A stretch of DNA of 23,414 nt from CAWKZT01 sp963854565 (GTDB taxonomy: Bacteria; Actinomycetota; Acidimicrobiia; Acidimicrobiales; JAHEJN01): contig CAWKZT010000012.1 in the NCBI GenBank assembly GCA_963854565.1, positions 1 through 23,414 of the forward strand, given 5' to 3'. Position numbers and translations under genes: made by a program. The notes beneath the pieces were generated by a model. That model made no database searches, was not told where the DNA came from, and saw only the letters and a list, made by a program, of their open reading frames with translations. Of the stretch, positions 1 through 6,845 are shown one piece after another. How positions within the stretch are numbered: the stretch's first letter is position 1; each line of letters starts with the position of its first letter.

Positions 1-268
1 CCCAGCCGTTGACGGTCACGCGGTCACCTACCGCGTACGCTTCGTTCTCTGACGACGAAACTGTCCCGGCCAAGTCGACTCCGGGAACCATGGGCCACAC
101 GCGCACAACCGGGGATGAGTCCGTGAGGGCAAGGCCGTCCTTGTAGTTGAGCGTGGAGTACTCGATTTCGACGGTGACATCACCCTCGGGCAAAGTGTCG
201 TTGTCGAGATCAGAGAGTTCGACCGAGAAGATTTCGTCGGTCTTGTTAAGGACTAAGGCGCGGTACAT
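1..268 (-). CDS. AcuI/YhdH-family quinone oxidoreductase (acryloyl-CoA reductase-like), 3' part outside window
   Basis: Only the first 89 residues lie in the window; the gene runs off the left edge. The protein starts MYRALVLNK and carries the family signatures LNYKDGLAL (about residues 39-47), a PMVPGVDLAGTV block (about 59-70) and GDRVTVNGW at the cut edge. These are typical of the N-terminal GroES-like domain of the AcuI/YhdH branch of medium-chain reductases, which use NADPH to reduce acryloyl-CoA or related enones. Substrate cannot be decided from this part. It lies 54 nt downstream of the CDF transporter on the same strand but has its own promoter-like repeats in the gap. The start at 268 is chosen because it matches the family N-terminus and sits 7 nt after a TAGAGT box, with no ribosome binding site. 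Confidence 0.9.
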   Translation of the reverse strand, partial: MYRALVLNKTDEIFSVELSDLDNDTLPEGDVTVEIEYSTLNYKDGLALTDSSPVVRVWPMVPGVDLAGTVSSSENEAYAVGDRVTVNGW

Positions 269-275
269 GCGCGTA

Positions 276-307
276 ACTCTAGGACAGCGCGACTCTAGGG
301 CAGCGCG
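276..307 (-). repeat. 16-bp tandem direct repeat carrying duplicated -10 boxes upstream of the acuI-like gene
   Basis: On the plus strand, 276-291 and 292-307 are two head-to-tail copies of a 16-bp unit (ACTCTAGGACAGCGCG and ACTCTAGGGCAGCGCG) differing at one base (284 versus 300). Read on the minus strand, each copy contains TAGAGT, a good actinobacterial -10 box. The proximal copy (276-281) stands 7 nt before the ATG at 268, the leaderless spacing. The distal copy (292-297) would give a transcript 16 nt longer. The repeat looks like a local promoter duplication. Confidence 0.6.
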
Positions 308-322
308 CGCCCGTCGCAATAA

Positions 323-1288
323 CTACTGGTTTTTGTGAGGCGCTTCGCCCTCGGGAGCATGATCCACGCGGGCCACATGGTCGGCCTCGTATAGGTCGGG
401 TTCGAGGTAAACCAGTCGAGCGATAGGAACGGCGTGCCGGATGGCCTTCTCGGCGGAATCAATGACGTCGGCCACCTGAGGTACCGATAAGCCAGCGTTG
501 AAATCTACCTTGGCAGCAACGAGGAGTTCGTCGGGTCCAAGGTGCAATGTGCGAATGTTAATGATGCTCTGGACATGGTCGGTGCCCAAGATGGCCGAAC
601 AAATTTTGTCGTAGTGATCGCGGGTGGCGCCCTCGCCTATGAGGAGGCTCTTCATCTCGATGGCCAACACGATGGCGATGATTCCGAGCAAGATGCCGAT
701 GGCCAGCGTGCCGATGCCGTCCCAGATCGGGTTGTTGGTTATTTCCGAGATCAGTACCGCGGCCAACGCAATAAACAGGCCAATGATGGCGCCGAAGTCT
801 TCCAGAAGTACCACGGGAAGTTCAGGACTACGAGACCGGCGGATGAAGGTGCTCCAACTCGCTGCGCCACGGACCTTGTTGGACTCTTGTATCGCCACCC
901 GAAATGAACGACCCTCTAGCAAAATAGCGAAGATCAAGATGCCCACCGCCCACCAAAGGCCCTCCAACTCATGGGGGTTGCGGATTTTGCTGATGCCTTC
1001 AAAAGTAGCGAATCCGGCGCCGAGAGAAAAGAGGACGAGGGCGACAACGAATGCCCAGAAGTAGCGTTCGCGTCCAAACCCAAACTGGTGCTGTTCCGTC
1101 GCCGCTTTCTGGGCCCGCTTACCGCCCAGTAGAAGTAAGGCCTGGTTGCCGGTGTCGGCACCTGAATGTACGGCTTCGGCGAGCATTGACGCTGATCCGG
1201 TGAAGACAAAGCCAACAAGCTTGGCGATTGCGATACCGAGATTCGCGAAGAATGCGGCGATGATTGCTTTGGAAGATCCTCCGGCCAT
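323..1288 (-). CDS. Cation diffusion facilitator (CDF) family metal transporter
   Basis: The 321-residue membrane protein is a proton-coupled exporter of divalent metals such as Zn, Mn or Fe from the cytoplasm. About five to six hydrophobic segments are visible between residues 8 and 215. The second carries the metal-site motif H41-x3-D45 in AEAVHSGAD. A HQFGFGRERYFW stretch follows at 67-78. The later metal helix has an acidic pair in LLEDFGA (E163, D164) in place of the common HxxxD, a pattern I associate with the ZnT9-like branch. A soluble cytoplasmic domain follows (about 218-300), ending in a charged tail rich in His and Asp. The ATG at 1288 follows a TAACTT box by 6 nt, with no Shine-Dalgarno sequence. 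The metal cannot be named from sequence. Confidence 0.93.
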   Translation of the reverse strand: MAGGSSKAIIAAFFANLGIAIAKLVGFVFTGSASMLAEAVHSGADTGNQALLLLGGKRAQKAATEQHQFGFGRERYFWAFVVALVLFSLGAGFATFEGISKIRNPHELEGLWWAVGILIFAILLEGRSFRVAIQESNKVRGAASWSTFIRRSRSPELPVVLLEDFGAIIGLFIALAAVLISEITNNPIWDGIGTLAIGILLGIIAIVLAIEMKSLLIGEGATRDHYDKICSAILGTDHVQSIINIRTLHLGPDELLVAAKVDFNAGLSVPQVADVIDSAEKAIRHAVPIARLVYLEPDLYEADHVARVDHAPEGEAPHKNQ

Positions 1289-1294
1289 CCGTGC

Positions 1295-1300
1295 AAGTTA
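1295..1300 (-). promoter_or_regulatory. Putative -10 box (TAACTT) of the CDF transporter gene
   Basis: The minus-strand reading of 1295-1300 is TAACTT. It stands 6 nt (1289-1294) before the ATG at 1288, so transcription would begin at or next to the start codon. No clear -35 box or ribosome binding site is seen. The 1289-1424 divergent gap shows nothing else I can support apart from the SD of the SDR gene. Confidence 0.5.
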
Positions 1301-1424
1301 GCCGAGCCGAGCTGTGAACTACCTCAATCCCTGAATCATCTTTACGCTGCGATTTGAGAAAGACAGGCCCGTCGCGCACACTGGAGACCTCAAAACGATG
1401 GGGCGGTCACCCCAAGGAGTTCAA

Positions 1425-2207
1425 ATGGAAATCGCAGGCAAGGTTGCTGTTGTCACTGGAGCGGCTGGGGGAATCGGTGAAGCTGTCGCTCGGGCATTTC
1501 ACGCGAGCGGGGTTACCGGTTTGACGTTAGTTGATATCGACCAAGTCCGACTCGAGGTTGTGGCTGATTCGCTAGGCGCGCATGCGGTTGTCGCTGACCT
1601 GGGTCAGCAAAGCGAAGTAGAGCGTGTGGTGGCCGAGACCGAAGAACATTTTGGTCCGGTCGACATCTTCTTCTCTAACGCGGGGATTCTTACGATGGGT
1701 GGGGCCGAGGTGGCCACAGAAGACTGGCAAAATATCTGGGACATCAACGTAATGGCACACATTCATGCCGCTCGTGCGGTCTTGCCTTCGATGATTGATC
1801 GTGGCGATGGGTATCTGTTAAGTACCGCGTCGGCCGCGGGGTTGCTGTCTCAGATTGGGTCGGCACCCTATTCCGTCACAAAAGCTGCGGCCGTGTCGTT
1901 CGCAGAATGGCTGTCGATTACCCATGGCGAACAGGGAATCAAGGTGTCGGTTTTGTGTCCGCAAGCCGTCGCGACACCCATGACCGAAGGAGTAGAAGGT
2001 GGTGGCGTGGCCGGCACCGACGGCCTCATCTCCGCCGAGTTCGTGGCCGACTGTGTAGTGCAAGCAATGCGTGACGAAAAGTTCTTGATCTTGCCGCATC
2101 CTGAGGTGGCGAAGTATGCCGAGCGAAAAGGTGCCGATCGACAACGTTGGATTGGTGGCATGCGCCGTTTGCAGGCAATGTTCCCCGGTGGCGGAGTCGA
2201 AAACTAG
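1425..2207 (+). CDS. Short-chain dehydrogenase/reductase (SDR) family oxidoreductase
   Basis: A classical SDR of 260 residues. The Rossmann nucleotide motif is TGAAGGIG (11-18), an acidic residue at the end of strand 2 (D37 in VDID) suggests NAD(H) rather than NADP(H), NAG is at 85-87, and the catalytic set is S136, Y149 and K153 (YSVTK). The substrate is unknown; SDRs act on alcohols, ketones and acyl derivatives. I chose the ATG at 1425 because AAGGAG at 1414-1419 stands 5 nt before it and the protein then starts MEIAGKVAVVTG, as usual for the family. An upstream in-frame ATG at 1398 would place this SD inside the coding region. It is divergent from the CDF gene and probably monocistronic. 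Confidence 0.92.
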   Translation: MEIAGKVAVVTGAAGGIGEAVARAFHASGVTGLTLVDIDQVRLEVVADSLGAHAVVADLGQQSEVERVVAETEEHFGPVDIFFSNAGILTMGGAEVATEDWQNIWDINVMAHIHAARAVLPSMIDRGDGYLLSTASAAGLLSQIGSAPYSVTKAAAVSFAEWLSITHGEQGIKVSVLCPQAVATPMTEGVEGGGVAGTDGLISAEFVADCVVQAMRDEKFLILPHPEVAKYAERKGADRQRWIGGMRRLQAMFPGGGVEN

Positions 2208-2328
2208 GCAAGATCTACGGTCGTTTTATAGCCAACCCAAAAGTTAATTGCTCGGGCCATGACGCACATTGCTTGGTAGCGGCGGGCACCACTAGCCTGG
2301 GTTGCTCACGGTTAACAAGAGGACGCCA
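2208..2328 (+). promoter_or_regulatory. Intergenic region with putative map promoter (TTGCTT, 18 nt, TAGCCT)
   Basis: A 121-nt gap between the SDR stop and the map start. TTGCTT at 2269-2274 and TAGCCT at 2293-2298, separated by 18 nt, form a plausible promoter. The transcript would carry a leader of roughly 25 nt that includes the AAGAGGA ribosome binding site at 2317-2323. No convincing terminator hairpin for the SDR gene was seen. Confidence 0.4.
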
Positions 2329-3279
2329 ATGGCCAAGCGCAAGCGCAAGAGGGAAAAAGCTACGTACGCCTCCGGTCCGTCGCTGCCTGCGATGGAACCC
2401 GGGCTGGTATCGCCGATGCGTATGGTTCCCCTCAGCATTGAGCGGCCGCCTTACATTCCTGGTGGCGACCCTGGTCCATCCGTTTCGTCCCCGGTACGGA
2501 CGTCCAATGAGATCGCCCGGATGCGCAAGGCCGGAGCCGTTGCTGCGGAAATTTTGCTTGAGGTTTGCGCGGCGGTAGCGCCTGGGGTCACTACGGAGAA
2601 ACTCGACCAAATCTCCCACGAGGCGCACGTTCGTCATGGCGCCTACCCCAGTCCCTTGGGGTATCGGCATTTTCCGAAGTCGGTTTGCACGTCGGTTAAC
2701 GAAGTGATCTGTCACGGGATTCCCGATAGTCGTAAACTCCAAGAGGGCGACACGGTCAACTGCGATATCACCTCCTACATTGGCGGCGTGCATGGCGACA
2801 CATCGTGCACGGTCTTGGTCGGTGACGTCACCGGCACCAACAAGATGTTGGTCCGCGAGACACTCAAGTCGCTGGATCTCGCCATCGATCAGGTTCGACC
2901 TGGAGCACCGTTCAACGCCATCGGCCTGGCTATCGAAACCCATGCCGACAAACACGGATTGGGTGTCGTGAAGGACTTCATTGGTCACGGCATTGGCACC
3001 GAGTTTCACACTTCATTGCAGATTCCGCACTACTACATCAAACGATTCACGCTGCCAATGGAAGTCGGTATGAGCTTCACCATCGAACCAATGCTTAATC
3101 TGGGTGAGTGGCAGGTTGGCGAAATTTGGGACGATGACTGGACCGCGGTTACTTCCGACGGCTGCCGCTCGGCTCAGTTCGAACACACCATGGTCGTGAC
3201 CGACGGCGGTGTTGAGATCATGACCCAGACCGCTTCGGGTACGTGTGCCCACAAAGAGTTTGCTGCCGCTCTCGTCTAG
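2329..3279 (+). CDS. map: Methionine aminopeptidase, type 1c (MapB-like)
   Basis: This 316-residue enzyme removes the initiator methionine from nascent proteins. All five metal ligands are visible: D146, D157 (VHGDTS), H220 (GHGIG), E253 (TIEP) and E285 (FEHT). They lie about 49 residues further along than in the short E. coli enzyme because of an N-terminal extension. That extension begins with a basic stretch (AKRKRKREK) and continues with a Pro-rich linker (about 30-50), as in mycobacterial MapB, where it is thought to contact the ribosome. The ATG at 2329 has AAGAGGA 5 nt upstream; an in-frame TTG at 2302 lacks such support. The next gene follows after 29 nt, so map, the LLM oxidoreductase and the NUDIX gene may form one unit. 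Confidence 0.96.
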   Translation: MAKRKRKREKATYASGPSLPAMEPGLVSPMRMVPLSIERPPYIPGGDPGPSVSSPVRTSNEIARMRKAGAVAAEILLEVCAAVAPGVTTEKLDQISHEAHVRHGAYPSPLGYRHFPKSVCTSVNEVICHGIPDSRKLQEGDTVNCDITSYIGGVHGDTSCTVLVGDVTGTNKMLVRETLKSLDLAIDQVRPGAPFNAIGLAIETHADKHGLGVVKDFIGHGIGTEFHTSLQIPHYYIKRFTLPMEVGMSFTIEPMLNLGEWQVGEIWDDDWTAVTSDGCRSAQFEHTMVVTDGGVEIMTQTASGTCAHKEFAAALV

Positions 3280-3308
3280 ACGCAAGACCACCAACTAAGG
3301 TCCGCACT

Positions 3309-4217
3309 ATGAAGTTCTCAATGTGGATTCCTAGTGAATATGAATGGTCCGAAGTCGCTGATTTGGCGCAACTTGCCGATGCAGGCGACTGGGACACGGT
3401 CTGGTTTGCTGACCATTACATGCCAAATACCGGCGACTTGTCGATCATCGATGGCGACATCTATGAAGCATGGTCGATCCTTCCGGCCATTGCCGCCATC
3501 ACCTCGCGGGTACGCATAGGGCCATTGGTTTCGCCTACCTCAATTCACCATCCGGCGTTGCTTGCGAAGCGGGCCGCGACCATCGATCAAGTTTCCAACG
3601 GTCGCTTTGTTTTAGGTCTGGGGGCAGGTTGGCAGATCAATGAACACAATGCCTACGGGTTTGATCTCGAAGCGCCTGGTCCTCGCGTCAGTCGCTTCGA
3701 GGAAGCAATCGAGATCGTTCGGTCGCTGCTTGACAATGAGCGAACCACCTTCGACGGAGCCTTTTACTCGTTTGCTGATGCACCTGCGCAACCGCGTCCG
3801 GTTCAGGATCAGTTGCCAATTGTTGTTGGTACCGCGTCGCCGCGTATGTTGCGGGCCACTGCTCGCTTCGCTCAGGAATGGAACACCTGGGGCGAACCGT
3901 CGCTAGCGGCCGAAAAAATGCAGTTGTTCCATAGGGCTTGTGATCAAGTTGGTACCGATCCTCAGTCGATGCGGAAGTCTGTACAAGCGCTGGTGTTCAT
4001 GTCCGAAAATCCTGAGACTCTTGCCAAGTATCGGGAGATCGCTGAGCCTGGTCGGGCCATTGTGGGTACCCCCGCAGAGTTAGTTGAACAGATTGGCCAA
4101 TACCAAGCCGATGGTTTTGATGAATTCATTTTGCTCGGGACAACGTTGGGCAAGCATGCTGATGGACGGCATGCGCAGTACGAAAAGTTTGCGGCCGAAG
4201 TGATTAGTCAGTTCTAA
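3309..4217 (+). CDS. LLM (luciferase-like) class oxidoreductase, probably F420-dependent
   Basis: A 302-residue protein of the bacterial luciferase-like fold. Family features include the N-terminal strand MKFSMWIP, WFADHYM (about 35-41), the GPLVSPTSIHHPALLAKRAA region (about 71-90) and the GRFVLGLGAGW loop (about 99-109) near the cofactor pocket. Most actinobacterial members of this type use coenzyme F420, but FMN cannot be excluded from sequence and the substrate is unknown. I chose the ATG at 3309 because AAGG at 3296-3299 precedes it and the N-terminus then fits the family; earlier in-frame codons overlap map. The downstream NUDIX gene begins 4 nt after the stop, which implies co-transcription. 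Confidence 0.9.
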   Translation: MKFSMWIPSEYEWSEVADLAQLADAGDWDTVWFADHYMPNTGDLSIIDGDIYEAWSILPAIAAITSRVRIGPLVSPTSIHHPALLAKRAATIDQVSNGRFVLGLGAGWQINEHNAYGFDLEAPGPRVSRFEEAIEIVRSLLDNERTTFDGAFYSFADAPAQPRPVQDQLPIVVGTASPRMLRATARFAQEWNTWGEPSLAAEKMQLFHRACDQVGTDPQSMRKSVQALVFMSENPETLAKYREIAEPGRAIVGTPAELVEQIGQYQADGFDEFILLGTTLGKHADGRHAQYEKFAAEVISQF

Positions 4218-4221
4218 ACCT

Positions 4222-4659
4222 GTGACCGAACAAGCAGTGCGTAGGTCGCGGGTCGGCGTGTACGGAGCCGCAGTTCGCGGCGATGAGATTCTCCTTGTGC
4301 AGTTGGCCTCGGGGTTCCCAGGGGCCGGGCGGTGGAGTTTGCCGGGTGGTGGCGTCGACTGGGGTGAGTCGTTGGATGAGGCGCTCGAACGCGAGTTCAA
4401 CGAGGAGACAGGGTTAACCGTTGTTCGCGAGACCTTCGCATTCAACGTGTCCTACACCTCAGATCAAGGTGAGGTTCCGATTCATGTGCAACAAATCGTG
4501 TTCAACGTCGAGGCAGGGCCAGGGATCCCCCAAGTGCTTGAGGTGGACGGTTCGACCGGTCAGGTTGCCTGGGTTTCGCTAGCTCATGCAGCCACATTGG
4601 ATTTGGTGCGGATTTCGCGCCTTGCGGTGCAATCTGCGCTGGGGAACCACTCCCTGTAG
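4222..4659 (+). CDS. NUDIX hydrolase
   Basis: A 145-residue single-domain NUDIX enzyme hydrolysing a nucleoside diphosphate linked to another moiety; the substrate is not predictable. The complete NUDIX box (G-x5-E-x7-REUxEExGU) runs from G43 to L65, with E49, R57, E58, E61 and E62 in place. A WSLPGGG strand precedes it. The start is a GTG 4 nt downstream of the LLM oxidoreductase stop, so translation is probably coupled. The gene converges on the mug-like gene with only 20 nt between stops, and no terminator hairpin is visible there. Confidence 0.93.
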   Translation: MTEQAVRRSRVGVYGAAVRGDEILLVQLASGFPGAGRWSLPGGGVDWGESLDEALEREFNEETGLTVVRETFAFNVSYTSDQGEVPIHVQQIVFNVEAGPGIPQVLEVDGSTGQVAWVSLAHAATLDLVRISRLAVQSALGNHSL

Positions 4660-4679
4660 ACGTTGGTAGTTGTGGTTGG

Positions 4680-5249
4680 TTAGTTGTGCTTCACGCCGGC
4701 TAGGGCAGCGGCCTCGCGGAATTGATCGGCGAGGGTGGTGACGGTTTCGTGCGCATTGAGACCAGATGGGTTGCCAAGCAGAAACACAGTCGCGTCACCA
4801 ATGCCTTGCGGCTGGACACCTTTCTTGGCTTTTGGGCGATGAAAGGCGGTTCGGTATGCCCCCAAACCAGCTACCGCCACAACATCAGGGTGATGCTGGG
4901 CGACGAAGTCCTCAAGTTGTCGCCCGCCGGCTTGCATTTCTTGTTTGGAGAGTTCGTCGGCGCGGGCGGTGGCCCGGGCAACCATGTTGGTAATGCCAAT
5001 GCCGCGACTAATGACCATGTCGCGATCGATATCGGTCATTCCGGCGGCCGGGTTGACCGGCCAGTCGGTCAGACCTGCCTCGTCGAGGGCAGGGTAGAAC
5101 TTGTTGCCAGGGTAGGAGAAATGCGTTTGGGTGGCAGCGGTCCAGAGCCCGGGATTAATACCAACAATTAGAAGGCGAAGGCCGGGGCCAACAAGATCGG
5201 GAACGGTCTTGTCGTAGTACGTCAAAAGCTCTTCACGAGAGAATCCCAT
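4680..5249 (-). CDS. mug: Mug/TDG-family G:T/U mismatch-specific DNA glycosylase
   Basis: A 189-residue DNA repair enzyme of the uracil-DNA glycosylase superfamily. Members excise uracil or ethenocytosine opposite guanine, starting base-excision repair. Motif 1, GINPG, is at 30-34 with the catalytic-position Asn N32, and motif 2, NPSGLN, at 160-165 is the minor-groove loop. The length fits bacterial Mug proteins (about 165-190). The gene is divergent from the ferredoxin-P450 pair, with start codons 55 nt apart. Its ATG follows a TACGAT box by 6 nt with no ribosome binding site. Substrate preference cannot be resolved here. Confidence 0.92.
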   Translation of the reverse strand: MGFSREELLTYYDKTVPDLVGPGLRLLIVGINPGLWTAATQTHFSYPGNKFYPALDEAGLTDWPVNPAAGMTDIDRDMVISRGIGITNMVARATARADELSKQEMQAGGRQLEDFVAQHHPDVVAVAGLGAYRTAFHRPKAKKGVQPQGIGDATVFLLGNPSGLNAHETVTTLADQFREAAALAGVKHN

Positions 5250-5255
5250 TCTGCA

Positions 5256-5261
5256 ATCGTA
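5256..5261 (-). promoter_or_regulatory. Putative -10 box (TACGAT) of mug
   Basis: The minus-strand reading of 5256-5261 is TACGAT, 6 nt before the ATG at 5249. A -35-like CTGACA (plus-strand 5281-5286) lies 19 nt upstream and overlaps the 13-bp palindrome at 5277-5289. The spacing predicts a leaderless transcript. Confidence 0.55.
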
Positions 5262-5268
5262 GACGATG

Positions 5269-5297
5269 TTGGACTTACACTGTCAGTGTCCTATGGT
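5269..5297 (+). promoter_or_regulatory. Ferredoxin-P450 promoter: TTGGAC, 17 nt, TATGGT
   Basis: TTGGAC (5269-5274) resembles the -35 consensus TTGACA and TATGGT (5292-5297) the -10 consensus TATAAT, with an ideal 17-nt spacer. A transcript starting about 7 nt after the -10 box begins at or next to the ATG at 5305, so the mRNA would be leaderless. The spacer contains a perfect palindrome listed separately. Confidence 0.65.
5277..5289. promoter_or_regulatory. Perfect 13-bp palindromic operator candidate (ACACTG-T-CAGTGT)
   Basis: Two 6-bp arms, 5277-5282 and 5284-5289, are exact reverse complements around a central T. The site lies between the -35 and -10 boxes of the ferredoxin promoter and overlaps the -35 region of the divergent mug promoter. 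A dimeric repressor bound here should block the ferredoxin promoter and could also affect mug. TetR-type regulators commonly bind such sites near P450 genes, but no regulator gene is in the window, so the protein is unknown. Confidence 0.6.
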
Positions 5298-5304
5298 CTC
5301 GCTC

Positions 5305-5517
5305 ATGAAGGTGCATGTTGATTCCGAGCTTTGCCAAGGCCATAACCGTTGTTACGCGTTAGCCCCCGATCTCATTGATGTCGATGACTACGGCGAAGCA
5401 GTGGTAATCGCCGATGGCACCGTGGCTCCGGGCCAAGAAGACCAAGCCCGATTGGCAGTAGCCAACTGTCCCGAGTTCGCTATCACCATTGTCGAAGACG
5501 AAGCGAGTGATGCCTAA
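5305..5517 (+). CDS. Ferredoxin of the CxxHxxC (3Fe-4S type) class, P450 partner
   Basis: A 70-residue single-cluster ferredoxin. Cluster ligands are C10, C16 and C55 (ANCPE), with His13 in the position of the second cysteine (CQGHNRC). This CxxHxxC...CP pattern is typical of actinobacterial ferredoxins that pass electrons to cytochromes P450. It overlaps the downstream P450 gene by one base (TAATG at 5515-5519), so the two are translationally coupled and very probably partners. The start at 5305 is favoured over the upstream in-frame ATG at 5293 because ATG 5293 lies inside the -10 box and the family N-terminus begins close to MKVHVD. No ferredoxin reductase gene is in the window. Confidence 0.93.
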   Translation: MKVHVDSELCQGHNRCYALAPDLIDVDDYGEAVVIADGTVAPGQEDQARLAVANCPEFAITIVEDEASDA

Positions 5518-6734
5518 TGGCCAGCGTTTACGGTCCAGTCAAAGATTGGGAAACCGATCTCGATCATGCCGACCCCGAATACAACGCCAATGCCCACCAG
5601 ATTTGGGACGATCTGCGCGAGGGCGGCTGTCCGGTCGCTCACTCGGATCGTTACGGCGGCATGTGGGCCCCGATTACTCACGCACTTGTACACGAGGTTG
5701 CCTACGACACTGAAAACTTCACCAGTCAGGGGATCATCGTTAGCCAGGGTCGGCCCGAGGTTCCGCCACCGGTTGGACCTGCACCACCAATTACTAGCGA
5801 CCCACCATTTCACCAGATGGCCCGCCGCTTGCTGCTACCTCCATTTTCACCTAAGGCAATTGCCGCATGGGAGGACGACATCCGCGAGCTCTGTAATACG
5901 TTGCTCGACAAGATGGGTGACATCGAACCAGGCGAGTCGGTAGTAGACGCAGCACTGCAATATGCGCAGTCCATTCCGGTCAACGTGATTGCGCGTATGC
6001 TCGGTTTCCCTCCCGAAGACGAGGACATTTTCCGCACATTTGTGCACCGCATTGTTGAGCAGGTCAATGAGCCGCTCGAGGAGCGTATGGAGGCGTTTGG
6101 AGAACTTGACGCCTACCTCGATGTGCAGGTGCGTGAGCACATTGAGCACCCGCGCGACGACCTGACCACGTACCTCCTTAACGTTGAACTCGAAGGCAAC
6201 AAACTAGAAATGGAGCACGTACGTGGCTCCATTGTGTTGTTGCTGGTTGCGGGCATCGACACCACGTGGAGTGCTATTGGCTCGTCGCTGTGGCACCTTG
6301 CAACCAATCCCGAAGATCTGCAGCGACTCACCGACGAACCCGAGGTCATGTTGTTTGCGCTCGAGGAGTTCCTACGGGCCTACGCTCCGGTAACGATGGC
6401 ACGTTTGGTCGCCAAGGATCACGATTTCCATGGTTGTCCCATGAAAGCTGACGAGTGGGTGCTCTTGCCGTTTCCGGCGGCGAACCGCGACCCGGCCGTT
6501 TTCAAAGACGCGGACAAATTCATCGTCGATCGTGAAGAAAACCGTCACGCGGCGTTTGGCCTCGGTATTCATCGTTGTCTCGGCTCAAATCTTGCTCGTC
6601 TCGAATTGCGGATAGCGATCGAAGAGTTTGTGAAGCGGTTTCCTTCCTTTGAACTCGACGGTGATGTGCGCTGGTCGGTTGGCCAGATCCGCGGTCCTCG
6701 TGAGTTACCGGTGCGAGTGCTGGCCACGACCTAG
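5517..6734 (+). CDS. Cytochrome P450
   Basis: A 405-residue soluble bacterial P450 monooxygenase. The I-helix oxygen-activation motif AGIDTT is at 245-250, the K-helix ExxR is E284-R287 (EFLR), and the heme loop FGLGIHRCLG contains the axial ligand C354. Length and motifs are complete, so the gene appears functional. The adjoining CxxHxxC ferredoxin makes it a class I system needing a reductase from elsewhere in the genome. The CYP family and substrate cannot be assigned by eye; hydroxylation of a hydrophobic small molecule is the general expectation. The start ATG overlaps the ferredoxin stop. Confidence 0.96.
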   Translation: MASVYGPVKDWETDLDHADPEYNANAHQIWDDLREGGCPVAHSDRYGGMWAPITHALVHEVAYDTENFTSQGIIVSQGRPEVPPPVGPAPPITSDPPFHQMARRLLLPPFSPKAIAAWEDDIRELCNTLLDKMGDIEPGESVVDAALQYAQSIPVNVIARMLGFPPEDEDIFRTFVHRIVEQVNEPLEERMEAFGELDAYLDVQVREHIEHPRDDLTTYLLNVELEGNKLEMEHVRGSIVLLLVAGIDTTWSAIGSSLWHLATNPEDLQRLTDEPEVMLFALEEFLRAYAPVTMARLVAKDHDFHGCPMKADEWVLLPFPAANRDPAVFKDADKFIVDREENRHAAFGLGIHRCLGSNLARLELRIAIEEFVKRFPSFELDGDVRWSVGQIRGPRELPVRVLATT

Positions 6735-6777
6735 GTCCGCTGTCGCCAAAAGGAAAAAGTGGACTATTTTCGTTAAG

Positions 6778-6802
6778 GCAGCAGGTTTTGACTCAGTGCT
6801 GC
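6778..6802 (+). terminator. Weak hairpin downstream of the P450 gene
   Basis: GCAGCA (6778-6783) pairs with TGCTGC (6797-6802) across a 13-nt loop, 43 nt after the P450 stop. A second overlapping palindrome AGTGC-T-GCACT (6795-6805) abuts TTGACG (6805-6810). There is no U-tract. These may be a terminator and/or an operator for the peroxidase gene; support for either is weak. Confidence 0.25.
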
Positions 6803-6833
6803 ACTTGACGCACTGTTTGTGGTCAAGATCTGC

Positions 6834-6839
6834 CATGAT
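6834..6839 (+). promoter_or_regulatory. Possible -10 box (CATGAT) of the glutathione peroxidase gene
   Basis: CATGAT matches four of six -10 consensus positions and stands 6 nt before the ATG at 6846, the leaderless spacing seen at neighbouring genes. TTGACG at 6805-6810 is a good -35 hexamer but is 23 nt away, too far for a standard promoter, so the assignment is tentative. GGAG at 6840-6843 is too close to the ATG to be a normal ribosome binding site. Confidence 0.35.
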
Positions 6840-6845
6840 GGAGCC

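Noticed and set aside
1398..1424. Upstream ATG at 1398 for the SDR gene
   Set aside because: The good AAGGAG site would fall inside the coding sequence, and the family N-terminus begins at ATG 1425.
2215..3009. Long open frame on the minus strand opposite map
   Set aside because: It is antisense to a fully supported methionine aminopeptidase and its translation shows no recognisable family motif.
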